A DNA stretch of 28,533 nt from Saccoglossus kowalevskii (lineage: Eukaryota > Hemichordata > Enteropneusta > Harrimaniidae): the NCBI RefSeq assembly GCF_000003605.2, contig NW_003105602.1:245951-274483 (forward strand), read 5' to 3'. Both the position numbers and the translations under genes were made by a program. Below, in pieces: positions 10,091 through 18,330 of this stretch (its first letter is position 1; each line of letters starts with the position of its first letter). The notes beneath the pieces were generated by a model. The model searched no databases. It was given only the letters and a program-made list of their open reading frames with translations, and was not told the DNA's origin.

Positions 10091-10856
10091 CCAGATTTTA
10101 ATAAACTAGCACAATGGTTGGAAATAGCGCATCCAATTCCAAAATCAACTTTCAAAAGTCAGAGGGATTGTTGGTTGGCAGCTGGCGGGACATTAGCAGC
10201 TCGCCCTTGGGTATTAAGTGGACCAGTACGGGTTTAAAACTGTTGGATGTGTAGACAACAACTGGACTGAAATAAAGCAAAAAGTTGAAAACAAAATGGA
10301 GTTTATGGCGCATTTTGCTCCTGCAATGTCTTTCAGAGGGCGTGCACTGGTAATAAACAATTTGCTTTCTTCACAGTTATGTTATCGCTTTTATAGTTTG
10401 TCCCCTTCCCCTGATATTGTTTCCTCATTCTAAAAGTCCTTTGTAAACTTTTTATGGCAAGGCCGACACTGGGTGCAGGCGGAAACTTTGTATTTGCCCA
10501 CAGAAAACGGTGGGCAAAATGTCACACACTTACCATCTCGCATTTGCCTTGAGCACGTACAGCGGTATTTATATTATGATCATCCGTGTTTTAAATTCAC
10601 TGATTATTTTTTCAATCCAGTCGGTAATCTGTTGTATGGCAAACACTTATTATGCACTACACTCAACACTGAATTTCGTCATCTTCCTGCATTTTACTCT
10701 GACTTGCTACGCTCTTGGAAGTCACGTGACAAGAAGCGCACCCAGAGACTCAAAGAGAGGATTATTACTATCTGTCAGTATAATGTACTATTGATAAAAA
10801 AAAATAAGAGAATTCAAGTTTTGCACAATATCTTGATAACGAATGTGAAGCTGTGA
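10091..10856 (+). pseudogene. LINE ORF2 C-terminal region, Tx1-like
   Basis: Open pieces at 10218-10433 and 10473-10856 carry 'MSFRGRALVINNLLSSQLC', 'FLWQGRHWVQAETLYLP', 'ENGGQNVTHLPSRI' and a basic tail. They correspond to the thumb and post-RT region of Tx1-type ORF2 proteins. The final part of a full ORF2 is not seen, so the copy is 3'-truncated or too diverged beyond 10856. Confidence 0.7.
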
Positions 10857-11894
10857 AAAACGAGAAGGTAACACCTAGTATTTCTAGTCTGGTAAACTTT
10901 CTCTACTTTCTCTACTACCCAAAATTCAAGACATAGAAAAAAACTATACATAAAATTAAAAATAACAACCGGAACTTGGCATTGCAAAATATAACAATAA
11001 ATAGGAGTACTTTTTAAGGGCCAAATTAAGTTTTCAGTACATTGGTGTATTTGCTCCACAATAGTGCTACAAAATATAAAACCCCAGAAAAGGTAATCTT
11101 CTCATCTACAAGACTATATCAACAATCGCCATCTTGGTTTTGAACGCGAAGCAGCTCTTTCCAGCAGCTCTGTTGTCATCAACAATTATTGCTAATCAGG
11201 TGAGTTACTTGTACAGTCTCTATATAAAACTAAAGTTTATCACTTCCGTGCACGATGGGAATCATTGTAAGTCTTTGGCGATGCCGTATTGGAGCTTCCT
11301 GTCACCCTAAATCTCAAATATGCAAATCGGTCACCTGCTGCTGACTTACTATTCAGACTGGTAATTTCTATGTCTGTTCTCGAATCTACACTATATATAG
11401 GCTACCTCTTGTCAAAAATCATTTAAATACTTAATCACCTTCATTAGCTTTTCTGTTTATGCCGACGACAATACATAGCCTCATCATCTTGATTTGCCAA
11501 CGAACCCTCGTGCAGGTACACATTTTGTCATAGCAGAGAACTACCACCTCAGGGGACAGGGGGTTCTCTGAATAAAATATGGTACGCAAGCTGAAGTAAA
11601 AAAACGCGTAAAAGGGGATTTAGTTATTTGACGCGTGTACCATGTTTAGGGTCGAATATTTCAAAATATATAAATAAAGTGTGAAAAAAGTAATCTCATG
11701 AATTCATGTTACCTCAACTTGGAAACAGTATGATTTTAGTATGTATATAGGGTATCTATTTTAGGTGTCACTTAAAAAGGGGTATAATTTCACAAAAATA
11801 AGTACGTGTTTAGAGGCTTTTTGGAAAGCTATAATTCAGCATGGGTACCAGGTCTGATCTGGAGTACCCACCCCCTGGGAGTTAAGTTAAGATC
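10857..11894. other. Inter-LINE stretch, no gene supported
   Basis: No exon or repeat is supported. A 78-codon open stretch without an ATG (about 11080-11310) crosses a CAG|GTGAGT donor-like site near 11199, but it has no recognisable similarity. A YY1-like CGCCATCTT sits at 11127-11135. Part of this may be the 5' untranslated region of the following LINE. Confidence 0.45.
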
Positions 11895-11945
11895 GCAATT
11901 TTAGATTTATATGCATGTGGAGATATCGAGCTTAATCCCGGCCCA
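11895..11945 (+). other. 2A (StopGo) ribosome-skipping motif at ORF1 N terminus
   Basis: Frame 3 reads 'AILDLYACGDIELNPGP' with no stop. GDIELNPGP occupies 11919-11945 and matches the D(V/I)ExNPGP consensus fully, preceded by the usual hydrophobic and Cys/Gly context. In known 2A peptides the ribosome releases the chain before the last Pro and resumes. At LINE N termini, 2A either separates a leader from ORF1 or acts as a conditional signal peptide. A TAA lies seven codons upstream of the Ala, so the leader start has decayed or is spliced differently. Confidence 0.85.
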
Positions 11946-12655
11946 TCAACTCGTCAGTCAAAGATTACAGATAGCGTTAGTTCCACAAAAATGAGTAAAA
12001 TATATAGTGCGCTTGAAGATTCATATGTGCCATGCCAGACTCATAGCAAGGACACTATTGACATAATTCACAAAATCCATCAACTGAAAACCAATCTTTA
12101 GGATATTCAAGTCTTCTGTGCGTGTCGTACATGAACGTGTAGGTGATCTTAAAAGTGAGGTGGCAAATCTTCGAACGGACATAAAAGAAAGCCGTCATGA
12201 TATGTTAGAATTGGCGAATGAAAATGCAGTACTTAAAGATAAAGTGAATCATCGTAGGACGTGAATGGCCGAATGCTGCGTGATAATTTATTCTTTTTTG
12301 GTATTGAACAATCTTAACAAGAGTCATGGAAAAGTCAAGCACTTTAAATCTGAAGCATTAAATTTAGAATGCAGCTACTTCGAAATTTAGAGTGCCGATC
12401 GTCTCACTCTCGCAATAAAACGCCCTCAGCCGATCGCTGCAAAGTTGTCACACTATAAATGTGTTACTGAAAGAAACCAATACGCGCGTCTCTGAGCAGT
12501 TTAATTCTAAAGTGTGGCCAGCAATAAGGAAACCCAGGTTTGTCCTCAAGAACGCAAGTGAGGATGGTAAACGAGCCGTTCTTAAGTGACGACAAGTTAA
12601 AGATTGGCGGTACTCTGTACGTGTATGACGGAGCGTTAAATGATATCTGACCAAC
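11895..12655 (+). pseudogene. LINE ORF1 with coiled coil and L1-ORF1-like C-terminal domain (broken)
   Basis: After the 2A motif, frame 3 stays open to a TAG at about 12100 ('TRQSKITDSVSS ... KTNL'). Frame 2 then gives a heptad-rich charged coiled coil ('VVHERVGDLKSEVANLR', 'ENAVLKDKV'). Further pieces give 'DNLFFFGIEQS', 'KRNQYARLSEQFNSKV' and 'KNASEDGKRAVLK', matching the layout of L1 ORF1-type nucleic-acid chaperones (coiled coil, RRM, C-terminal domain). Such proteins trimerise and bind LINE RNA. Several frameshifts break it. Confidence 0.72.
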
Positions 12656-12750
12656 TGGTTTCAACAACAGCTAAGTAAATGGTCGTGGCTTTTCGAACCA
12701 TAGTAACAATGACCACAATATTTACAAAGTAAAAACCAACCACAATAGAA

Positions 12751-13380
12751 AATGTTAAGTTTATCTGCTGGAACATTAACGGACTAACACATTCCTGGAC
12801 CCACACTATATTTCGTTTATTACATGACATGACATTATTTGCCTCACAGAAACATGGGCTAGTAATTCTACACAACTGCATGCTAGAAAGAGAACAATGC
12901 ATTTGATAGAAACTCTGGGGGAATTTCCATTTTATTAAGAATTCCATAATAAGTGACATCACCCACCTGCCAAGTGTCAGTGAGGATATTCTGTGAGTAC
13001 AAATTAGCTTAAGTTCTAGTTACGTAATCTACACTAAGCTAGTATGCACTGTTTACTTGTCGCCGACGGGATCCAAATATGCAAATGATGTTACTTTCCA
13101 GGTGCTTGCAGGTGAATTGTCTAAGTATACTACATAATGCAATAACTGTCCAACTGTGATAAGTCGAGATTTCAATGCTCGCACTGCCAACCTACCTGAT
13201 TTTATTGAGCATGGTGAAGATGATTTCATCCCTGATGAAGACATAAATAATGTTGCAGATCTTCGCGAGTAACACTGTCCTAATTAACTTTGGTAAACGT
13301 TTGCTTGATTGTTCAAGAATATTTGGCAGATATTTCAATGAGCGTGACAGTGGTAATTTAACGGTCAATAAAATTGTCAA
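12751..13380 (+). pseudogene. LINE ORF2 endonuclease domain (broken)
   Basis: Begins with 'NVKFICWNINGLT' (Asn motif) and, after a shift, 'ICLTETWASNS' with the catalytic Glu (about 12838-12870). Later 'SRDFNARTANLPDF' (about 13163-13204) is the GDFNxR box with Gly-to-Arg before the Asp, followed by 'INFGKRLLDCSRIFG' (about 13280). The terminal Asp-His box is not visible, apparently lost in a small deletion near 13380-13400. Confidence 0.75.
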
Positions 13381-13399
13381 TTTTTAATGTTTTATTTGT

Positions 13400-14580
13400 A
13401 AGTGGAATAACAACTTGAGAGATTTGGTGTTGGACTTTTGGAAAGCAGATGATTGCGTCATAGTGATAAAAGAAATTACTATGTATATTGACGAAGGTCG
13501 AATCGATTCAGCTGTGAATATGTTAGATACTCTCTTGCAAAATTCTTTGAAATGCATGGAGAAAAGTAAACGTTCCAAATATAAACCAACAAATAATAAT
13601 AATATTTGGTGGAACAAAGAATGTAGTCAAATTAAATCGTATAATAAATATTTGTTCAAAACCCATAAACGTGAGCTTAGTTCTTCCACTTACGTTATTA
13701 CGTCATAAAAGGAAGAAATTTGATTTCCGTCCGCAAACACGTCTTGCTGAGTCCGCATCTGAACCTAATTCTATGAGTTACTGGTCATTGGTCAGGCCAG
13801 CTGGTATTCCAGAATCAATCTCTCCTCAAGATTGGTTAGAATATTTCCCAGGTTTATTTAACAGCCCGGGGTATCATGACATCCAATTTGAAGACTTTTA
13901 CAATTAAATGGAAGAATAAGAATGCAACATTCCACTTAAATCTATCTAACACCAATATTAATCATGTCGAAAGCGCAATTAATAGTTTAGACCAACCAAT
14001 CACACTAGATGAAATAAACCCCATAATAAATAATCTAAAATCAGGTAAAGCTTGTGTTATTGAATGATGATATCCCAGTAGAATGTTTCAAATATATACG
14101 TTCTAATTGTGTTCAGCTTGTGTGCAATATGTTCAACAAAATACTTGTTCTAGGTGAATTATCTAGTCTATGGGCTAAGGATTTGATCGCCGCAAAACAG
14201 TTGCTAATTCTAAAGGCATCACATTACTTCCTGACTATTTTGTCCCTTTATTGATTTCGAAAAAGCATTTTAATCTTAACTTCCCAGAGCTAATATGAAA
14301 AGTATTAAAAGTCAATGCATAGCAATGTCATGTATTAAGACACCTGCCGGTATCACATACTTTTTTAATTGTACTTCTGTTGTTCAGCAAGGCTCCGCAT
14401 TGTCTCCTCTTTTATTTAATCTTTTCATTAATGATATAGGCGATATAACTGTAAAGTGGGTTATACAACGGGGTATATGTAAGAAGGTTGAAATTACTTT
14501 ATCTGCTTTATTCCAATGATTTATCCATTTCTTGTAGTTCTATGATCGGTTTCCAAAAGCAGTTGAATAAATTATGTGTT
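13400..14580 (+). pseudogene. LINE ORF2 reverse transcriptase domain (deleted and mutated)
   Basis: Open pieces 13415-13708, 13671-13907, 13876-14067, 14054-14254 and 14295-14519 follow one another in changing frames. Visible boxes are 'NNIWWNKECSQIK', 'INNLKSGKAC', 'DIPVECFKYI', 'NSKGITLLPD', motif A 'FIDFEKAF' (14247-14270), motif B 'VQQGSALSPLLFNLFINDI', and motif C as 'YSND' (14509-14520) instead of YADD. Only about 30 bases separate the 'GITLL' box from motif A, so roughly 200 bases of the fingers region are deleted. Confidence 0.8.
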
Positions 14581-14586
14581 TATTGT

Positions 14587-14873
14587 AAGCTTAAATATAA
14601 ACAAATCTAGAACTATAGTGTCTAGAAAAGAGGGCAGACTTTAGATGAGCATTGGTGTGTTGATGGCAGGAGTAAGGATATAAGTCGTCTCGAGCTCATA
14701 TTTTAAATATTTGGGTATAACACAGTGGAAGCTTAAAATCAATATAAACAAATCTAGAACTATAGTGTGTAGAAAAGAGGGTAGACTTAAATCAGATGAG
14801 CATTGGTGTATTGATGACAGGAGTGAGGGTAAAAGTCGTCTAGAGCTCATATTTTATATATTTGGGTATAACA
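14587..14873 (+). repeat. Tandem duplication of about 142 bp inside LINE ORF2
   Basis: 14587-14728 and 14729-14873 are near-identical copies of the post-RT segment. Each contains 'aacaaatctagaactatagtg', 'gatgagcattggtgt' and 'tttgggtataacac'. Copy 1 lacks a few bases found in copy 2, and copy 2 keeps the better frame ('KLKININKSRTIV'). High identity in an otherwise decayed element suggests the duplication is younger than the insertion. Confidence 0.9.
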
Positions 14874-15655
14874 CTTTCATCATCGGGTTTATGGACACAC
14901 GCTCAGCATGCTCTTGCAAGTCGTGTGAGTGATATTAAGCCATTTTTGACGTCAAAATCGTACCAATATTGAATTATGGTTGTGAAATTTGGGAATTCCA
15001 TACCTCTTTTTGCAAGTATATACTGAATGTTATTTATAATACCTGTAACGCCGCTGCACTTGGCGAACTTGGTAGATTTCCGCTGAGAACCACTAGGATC
15101 ATGTCTCGTATTGTTTGATATTGGTTGAACATCCTGGATCGTGACAAGACGTCGTATATTAAATGTTGTTATAATTACCAATGTGTCCGGACTGTTTTTT
15201 TTTTAGTTTTGATTGCCGTATGTCCTGTGTTATACAAAGGGTTGGCAGTGTGAATATGTTTTTATCCGCCTTTATTCAAAGATCGTCTGATATTGCTGCA
15301 ATCATTTTTCAAGCTTGACACCTATCGTCTCTATAAAAAATAATCTGTTTTTCTGAAGAGTTTCCTATATGTATTTCGTGTCACAGATTGCGCATCGAAA
15401 GTGGTGGAGCGGATGAATAATCCCAGAGAAAGAAGAATCATCATTTTATATGCTTTACAGAAAGTGGATGATGAATTTAATTTTTCTTGCAAATGTCCCT
15501 TATACAAACATTTGAGAGAAAAAAATGTTCCCTTACTGATACGAATACCCATCAAAAATGAAATTTATTTCACTTCAATATATCCAGGTCGACGAGTCTC
15601 GTGTTATTCGCTTCACCGCACGCGTTGCCAGATACTGCAGACTTCGCTGGCAATA
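14874..15655 (+). pseudogene. LINE ORF2 C-terminal region with degenerate Cys/His knuckle
   Basis: Pieces read 'IVPILNYGCEIWEFHTSF' (about 14960), 'ALGELGRFPLR' (about 15056), 'NNPRERRIIILYALQKVDDEF' and 'CKCPLYKHLRE' (15416-15520), then 'DESRVIRFTARVARYCRLR' (about 15590-15650). In intact relatives this last part is a CxxC-H-C zinc knuckle. Here the first Cys pair is lost (ILYAL) and the His is Asn, but the terminal Cys-Pro survives. Confidence 0.72.
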
Positions 15656-16015
15656 TTTTTCGTTTCGACATGCTCATCCTGTATGTCGATGTCGTGTCGT
15701 CAGCCTCCAGTGACAGTATAGTGGTGTACTCATCGTCAGCATTCGAGGTGGTTACGGTGGTGTCTTCAGTCGCCGGTGTAGTTGAGCCCCGGAGTAGAGC
15801 AAATGTCACTTGGGTTTTCACTCGACTCGTCCGACTTTGTTTCGTAGAGGGACTGTATTTCGTAGTAAAAAATACGCTTTCTGATATTCAGAAACTTGCA
15901 GGTTTCGCCTGTCATTGGAACACTCTTTTTCCGATTTTTTTTCCGTGCCATTTTTCAAAATAAACTTGGTCAATACAAAATAAATGAACAGTAATATATA
16001 TAGCATCATAACCGC
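15570..16015 (-). other. Possible membrane-spanning plus cytoplasmic-tail exon, broken
   Basis: On the minus strand, 'VMMLYILLFIYFVLTKFIL' (from about 16012) looks like a transmembrane helix and is followed by a basic and then polar stretch ('KNGTEKKSEKE', 'QKAYFLLRN') to a stop at 15818. Another frame carries on from 15821 with a Thr/Asp-rich tail containing 'DDEYTTILSLEADD' and ends at 15570, overlapping the LINE 3' end. It could be the decayed last exon of a receptor or a chance open pair. The overlap with the LINE argues for caution. Confidence 0.2.
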
Positions 16016-16057
16016 TAGAACATGTACGGTATACTTAAAAATAAGTTATATCGCGCC

Positions 16058-16404
16058 GTTGCCCTCAAGTCGGAAAATTGAAAAATTGAGTCGGTCGGTC
16101 GGATTTTTTTTTTTTAAAACTCGTGAAAACTAAGGGTATCGTAAATAGCCGAAGTATATGGGAATCAATTAAACGCATGCTAGATATTAAACACAAAAAT
16201 AAAAGTGTTTCTTTCAGTCTTTTGTATTTGAATACAGATCAACCCGAGGTTCAAAGTCGCCACTTATCCCCCGGGAACCCTGGGGATCAAACAACGGTCC
16301 GGGATCGTTAATTTTTAGAGGAAACACTTTTTTTAATATTTAGGCCTATTAAAAAAAACCGTGACCCGATATTCCATATTTTTCGGTCAGTCGCTGAGGG
16401 CAAC
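16058..16404. mobile_element. Terminal-inverted-repeat unit (MITE-like)
   Basis: GTTGCCCTCA (16058-16067) and TGAGGGCAAC (16395-16404) are perfect 10-bp inverted ends of a 347-bp unit. Just inside, both ends have similar 'cggtc' and T-rich or A-rich tracts in opposite orientation. No transposase is encoded and no target duplication was seen. Confidence 0.55.
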
Positions 16405-17160
16405 AAAACAATTGTTTTGTTTAGCCTAATATACATATTATGTTTAAAAGCGTGCTGAGAATGCCTTAAATACGCTCGGTTTAATGCAATAATTAATACT
16501 TCAATACAATTATCATTTATGGTTCTAACCTTCAACCTACGTATACAATATACTAGTATACATTTAAGATTCTTAGTAGAAAAAAATGTAGAATATGACT
16601 TAGAGTATTTTGGTTCAGACGATAGCATATTTCACTTTTATAAATATATACTTGTATTATAAGTAACGGTTTCATACTTCTGTTGACCATCAGCTAATTT
16701 TGCGGTATTTTATGGGGTATTTTCAGCCTAACATATTAGAAAATGTGAATTCCAAATATGGAATGATTACGCGTGTAAGCGTCCTCTAATAATGAAAACT
16801 AACATGGCTGCCACCAGGGTTTGACCGGACTCCATACAAAGAAGTTCGCTGATTCTGTTTTTAAACTTTTTAGATTTCGGCATTGCCGTGATGTATCCTT
16901 GGTTGGAAAAGACTCAGACAGTACGCTGTGGCATCGACCTCGGCTGCGCGTCGGTCGATACTGCCGCTGTACTGTCTTCGTGCATACTTTGAGGTATCTT
17001 CGTAATAACCTTATATTGTCAACGAATACCAACAATTTCAGAACACTGAGCCCATATTTACCCATTGTATGAACAAAATCGAGCTTATTGCATTCTTTTT
17101 CTCAAATATGTACCGAATGGGGAAAGGAACATCGTCTCATCTACATCACAAGATTTTACA
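16405..17160. other. No gene seen
   Basis: Overlapping open stretches on both strands at about 16799-17072 have no similarity or exon context. No RNA gene or repeat is supported. Confidence 0.45.
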
Positions 17161-17609
17161 AGCGTAATCATAGTCAGCTGGCGGGGCTGGCGCACACGTG
17201 ATAATAAAATAAATGCGATATTTACTATAAGGGGGCCGCCATCTTGAATGCGGCATAAAACTAAATAAGAGACAAGTTGTGAAACGCGTTTTTCAGATTC
17301 CTACAAATCAGGACAAAAATACCAATCTTTCACAAAAATACGATCCGTTGGGGTTATATTAAGCCAACCGAAAACAAAATTCGACCGAATTCGGCGTTTT
17401 TGTGTGGAAAAATCCCTTGCATACGAACACCTAATTACACGAAGATTGGCTGCTGAGCTGGAATGACAATTTTTGGTTTCAAATACCCCAGCAAAGTGTT
17501 CTATGTCATTCGTGTAATTAGGTGTTCGTATTTAAGATGGCGGCCCCCATATAGTAAATATCGCATTCATTTTATTTTCACGTGTGAGCCAGCTGACTGT
17601 GAGCGTAAT
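17161..17609. mobile_element. Foldback MITE with 8-bp target duplication (hAT-like)
   Basis: The element runs 17169-17601. Its ends are 13-bp inverted repeats with one mismatch (CATAGTCAGCTGG and the complement of CCAGCTGACTGTG). The inverted arms extend inward about 75 bp to 17245 and 17534, including AAATGCGATATTTACTATA at 17211. The direct repeat AGCGTAAT flanks it exactly (17161-17168 and 17602-17609), an 8-bp target duplication as made by hAT transposases. A second perfect 23-bp inverted repeat lies inside (17421-17443 with 17509-17531). No protein is encoded, so it is non-autonomous. Both arms carry the YY1-type core AAGATGGCGGC. Confidence 0.85.
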
Positions 17610-17688
17610 CTACATATACTTGTTACTTGAACGACATTACCGCATTGTCGGGTCTTCAAAATAGAGCAATTTGAAGTTAGTAAGTATT

Positions 17689-17981
17689 TTTAATGGAATT
17701 ATTTATTCAATTATTTAAACATAAGCAAAATTTGTATCACCTTGTGTTTACTATTTGTGTCAATGTTAGTGATGGTTGTTAGCGCTTACGCAGTTTGTTG
17801 GACTAGTCTACATCTTATGGCCATTTGACCCATAGAGCTGAAGTCGATGTGTTCGGTTGGTATTACAATTGCTCAATTTTGTTGTAATCCATTCATATAT
17901 GCGTTTAAATATAGTAATTTTCGCAATGGGGTTAAACTACTAATGACACGTAGGACGAAGACAATTACTTATACCACATAA
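17689..17981 (+). pseudogene. Rhodopsin-family GPCR fragment, TM6-TM7
   Basis: Frame 3 from 17760 reads 'SMLVMVVSAYAVCWTSLHLM' (TM6 with the CWxP box as CWTS), then a TGA at 17826-17828 in the third outer loop. It continues 'PIELKSMCSVGITIAQFCC' and the TM7 signature 'NPFIYAFKYSNFRNGVKLLM' (NPxxY at 17886-17900), with a short basic tail and a stop at 17979-17981. Upstream, 'KHKQ' at about 17722 may be the end of the third inner loop in another frame. TM1-TM5 are not found nearby, so this is a truncated gene copy or a last exon with one nonsense change. The ligand class cannot be told. Confidence 0.75.
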
Positions 17982-18195
17982 GTAACACAGCCAGTTTCTT
18001 GGGTTACAACATTACATTCACTATGTCAATTGTGAATATAACTTCAGTTAATTATTTTTGTTTTGGGGCAATTGTTACAGATAGAAGAAGTATAGTAATA
18101 CTGTTGTATGGTTTGTGGACATTGTTCTAGCAGTCCGCTAATCTCCGATAGCGGCCGATTTGGATTCAGCAATTACTAGGAAATACTCCAAACAG

Positions 18196-18330
18196 TGCCC
18201 GTTTACTAGTTTCTTCATTCTCAGCAATGCCCGTTTACTGAGAAAGTACTCCTTTGTTCTAAACATAGCCTCTTTACTAGTTTCGTTGATCTCGACATTA
18301 CCATTTACTAGGAGAGGACTGATCGTCAGA
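18196..18330 (+). repeat. Degenerate minisatellite, about four units of 31-38 bp
   Basis: Units share a 'c(c/t)(c/g)tttact' core: 'gtgcccgtttactag' (18196), 'aatgcccgtttactg' (18228), 'atagcctctttactag' (18267) and 'attaccatttactagg' (18299), each followed by a diverged 'ttc(a/g)t(t)...ctc' part. Function unknown. Confidence 0.5.

Larger units (their letters stand above)
6430..10856 (+). mobile_element. Decayed LINE of the L1/Tx1 group
   Basis: A two-ORF non-LTR retrotransposon in order: ORF1 (about 6470-7812), a spacer of about 250 bases, then ORF2 with AP-type endonuclease (8069-8770), RT (about 9050-10080) and C-terminal region (10200-10856). The RT wording ('NWRPLSLLCSDYKI', 'GIRQGYSLSPILY', 'AIEPLL') and the post-RT stretch 'FLWQGRHW...LYLPTENGGQ' are those of the Tx1-like branch of the L1 clade, first described in Xenopus. 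Several Tx1-group families insert at specific targets. Both edges are uncertain, no poly-A tail or target duplication was identified, and ORF2 appears cut short at its 3' end. Many stops and frameshifts show an old copy. Confidence 0.85.
11895..15655 (+). mobile_element. Decayed LINE with 2A-type ORF1 start (CR1/Jockey-superfamily-like)
   Basis: A second non-LTR element: ORF1 with a 2A motif, coiled coil and L1-ORF1-like C-terminal domain (11895-12655), then ORF2 with endonuclease (12751-13380), RT (13400-14580), a duplicated post-RT segment (14587-14873) and a C-terminal Cys/His region ending near 15655. The wording of the post-RT part ('KINI-NKSRTIV-RKEGR', 'PILNYGCEIW', 'NNPRERRI', 'KCPLYKHLRE') is common in CR1/L2/Jockey-like elements of marine invertebrates. 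I cannot fix the clade. 2A motifs at ORF1 starts are known in such elements of sea urchin, amphioxus and molluscs. Frameshifts, a roughly 200-bp deletion and an altered YxDD box show the copy is dead. Confidence 0.82.

Noticed and set aside
11080-11310. Open stretch of about 78 codons with a CAG|GTGAGT site
   Set aside because: No ATG, no similarity, and the frame stays open past the donor. Treated as coincidental.
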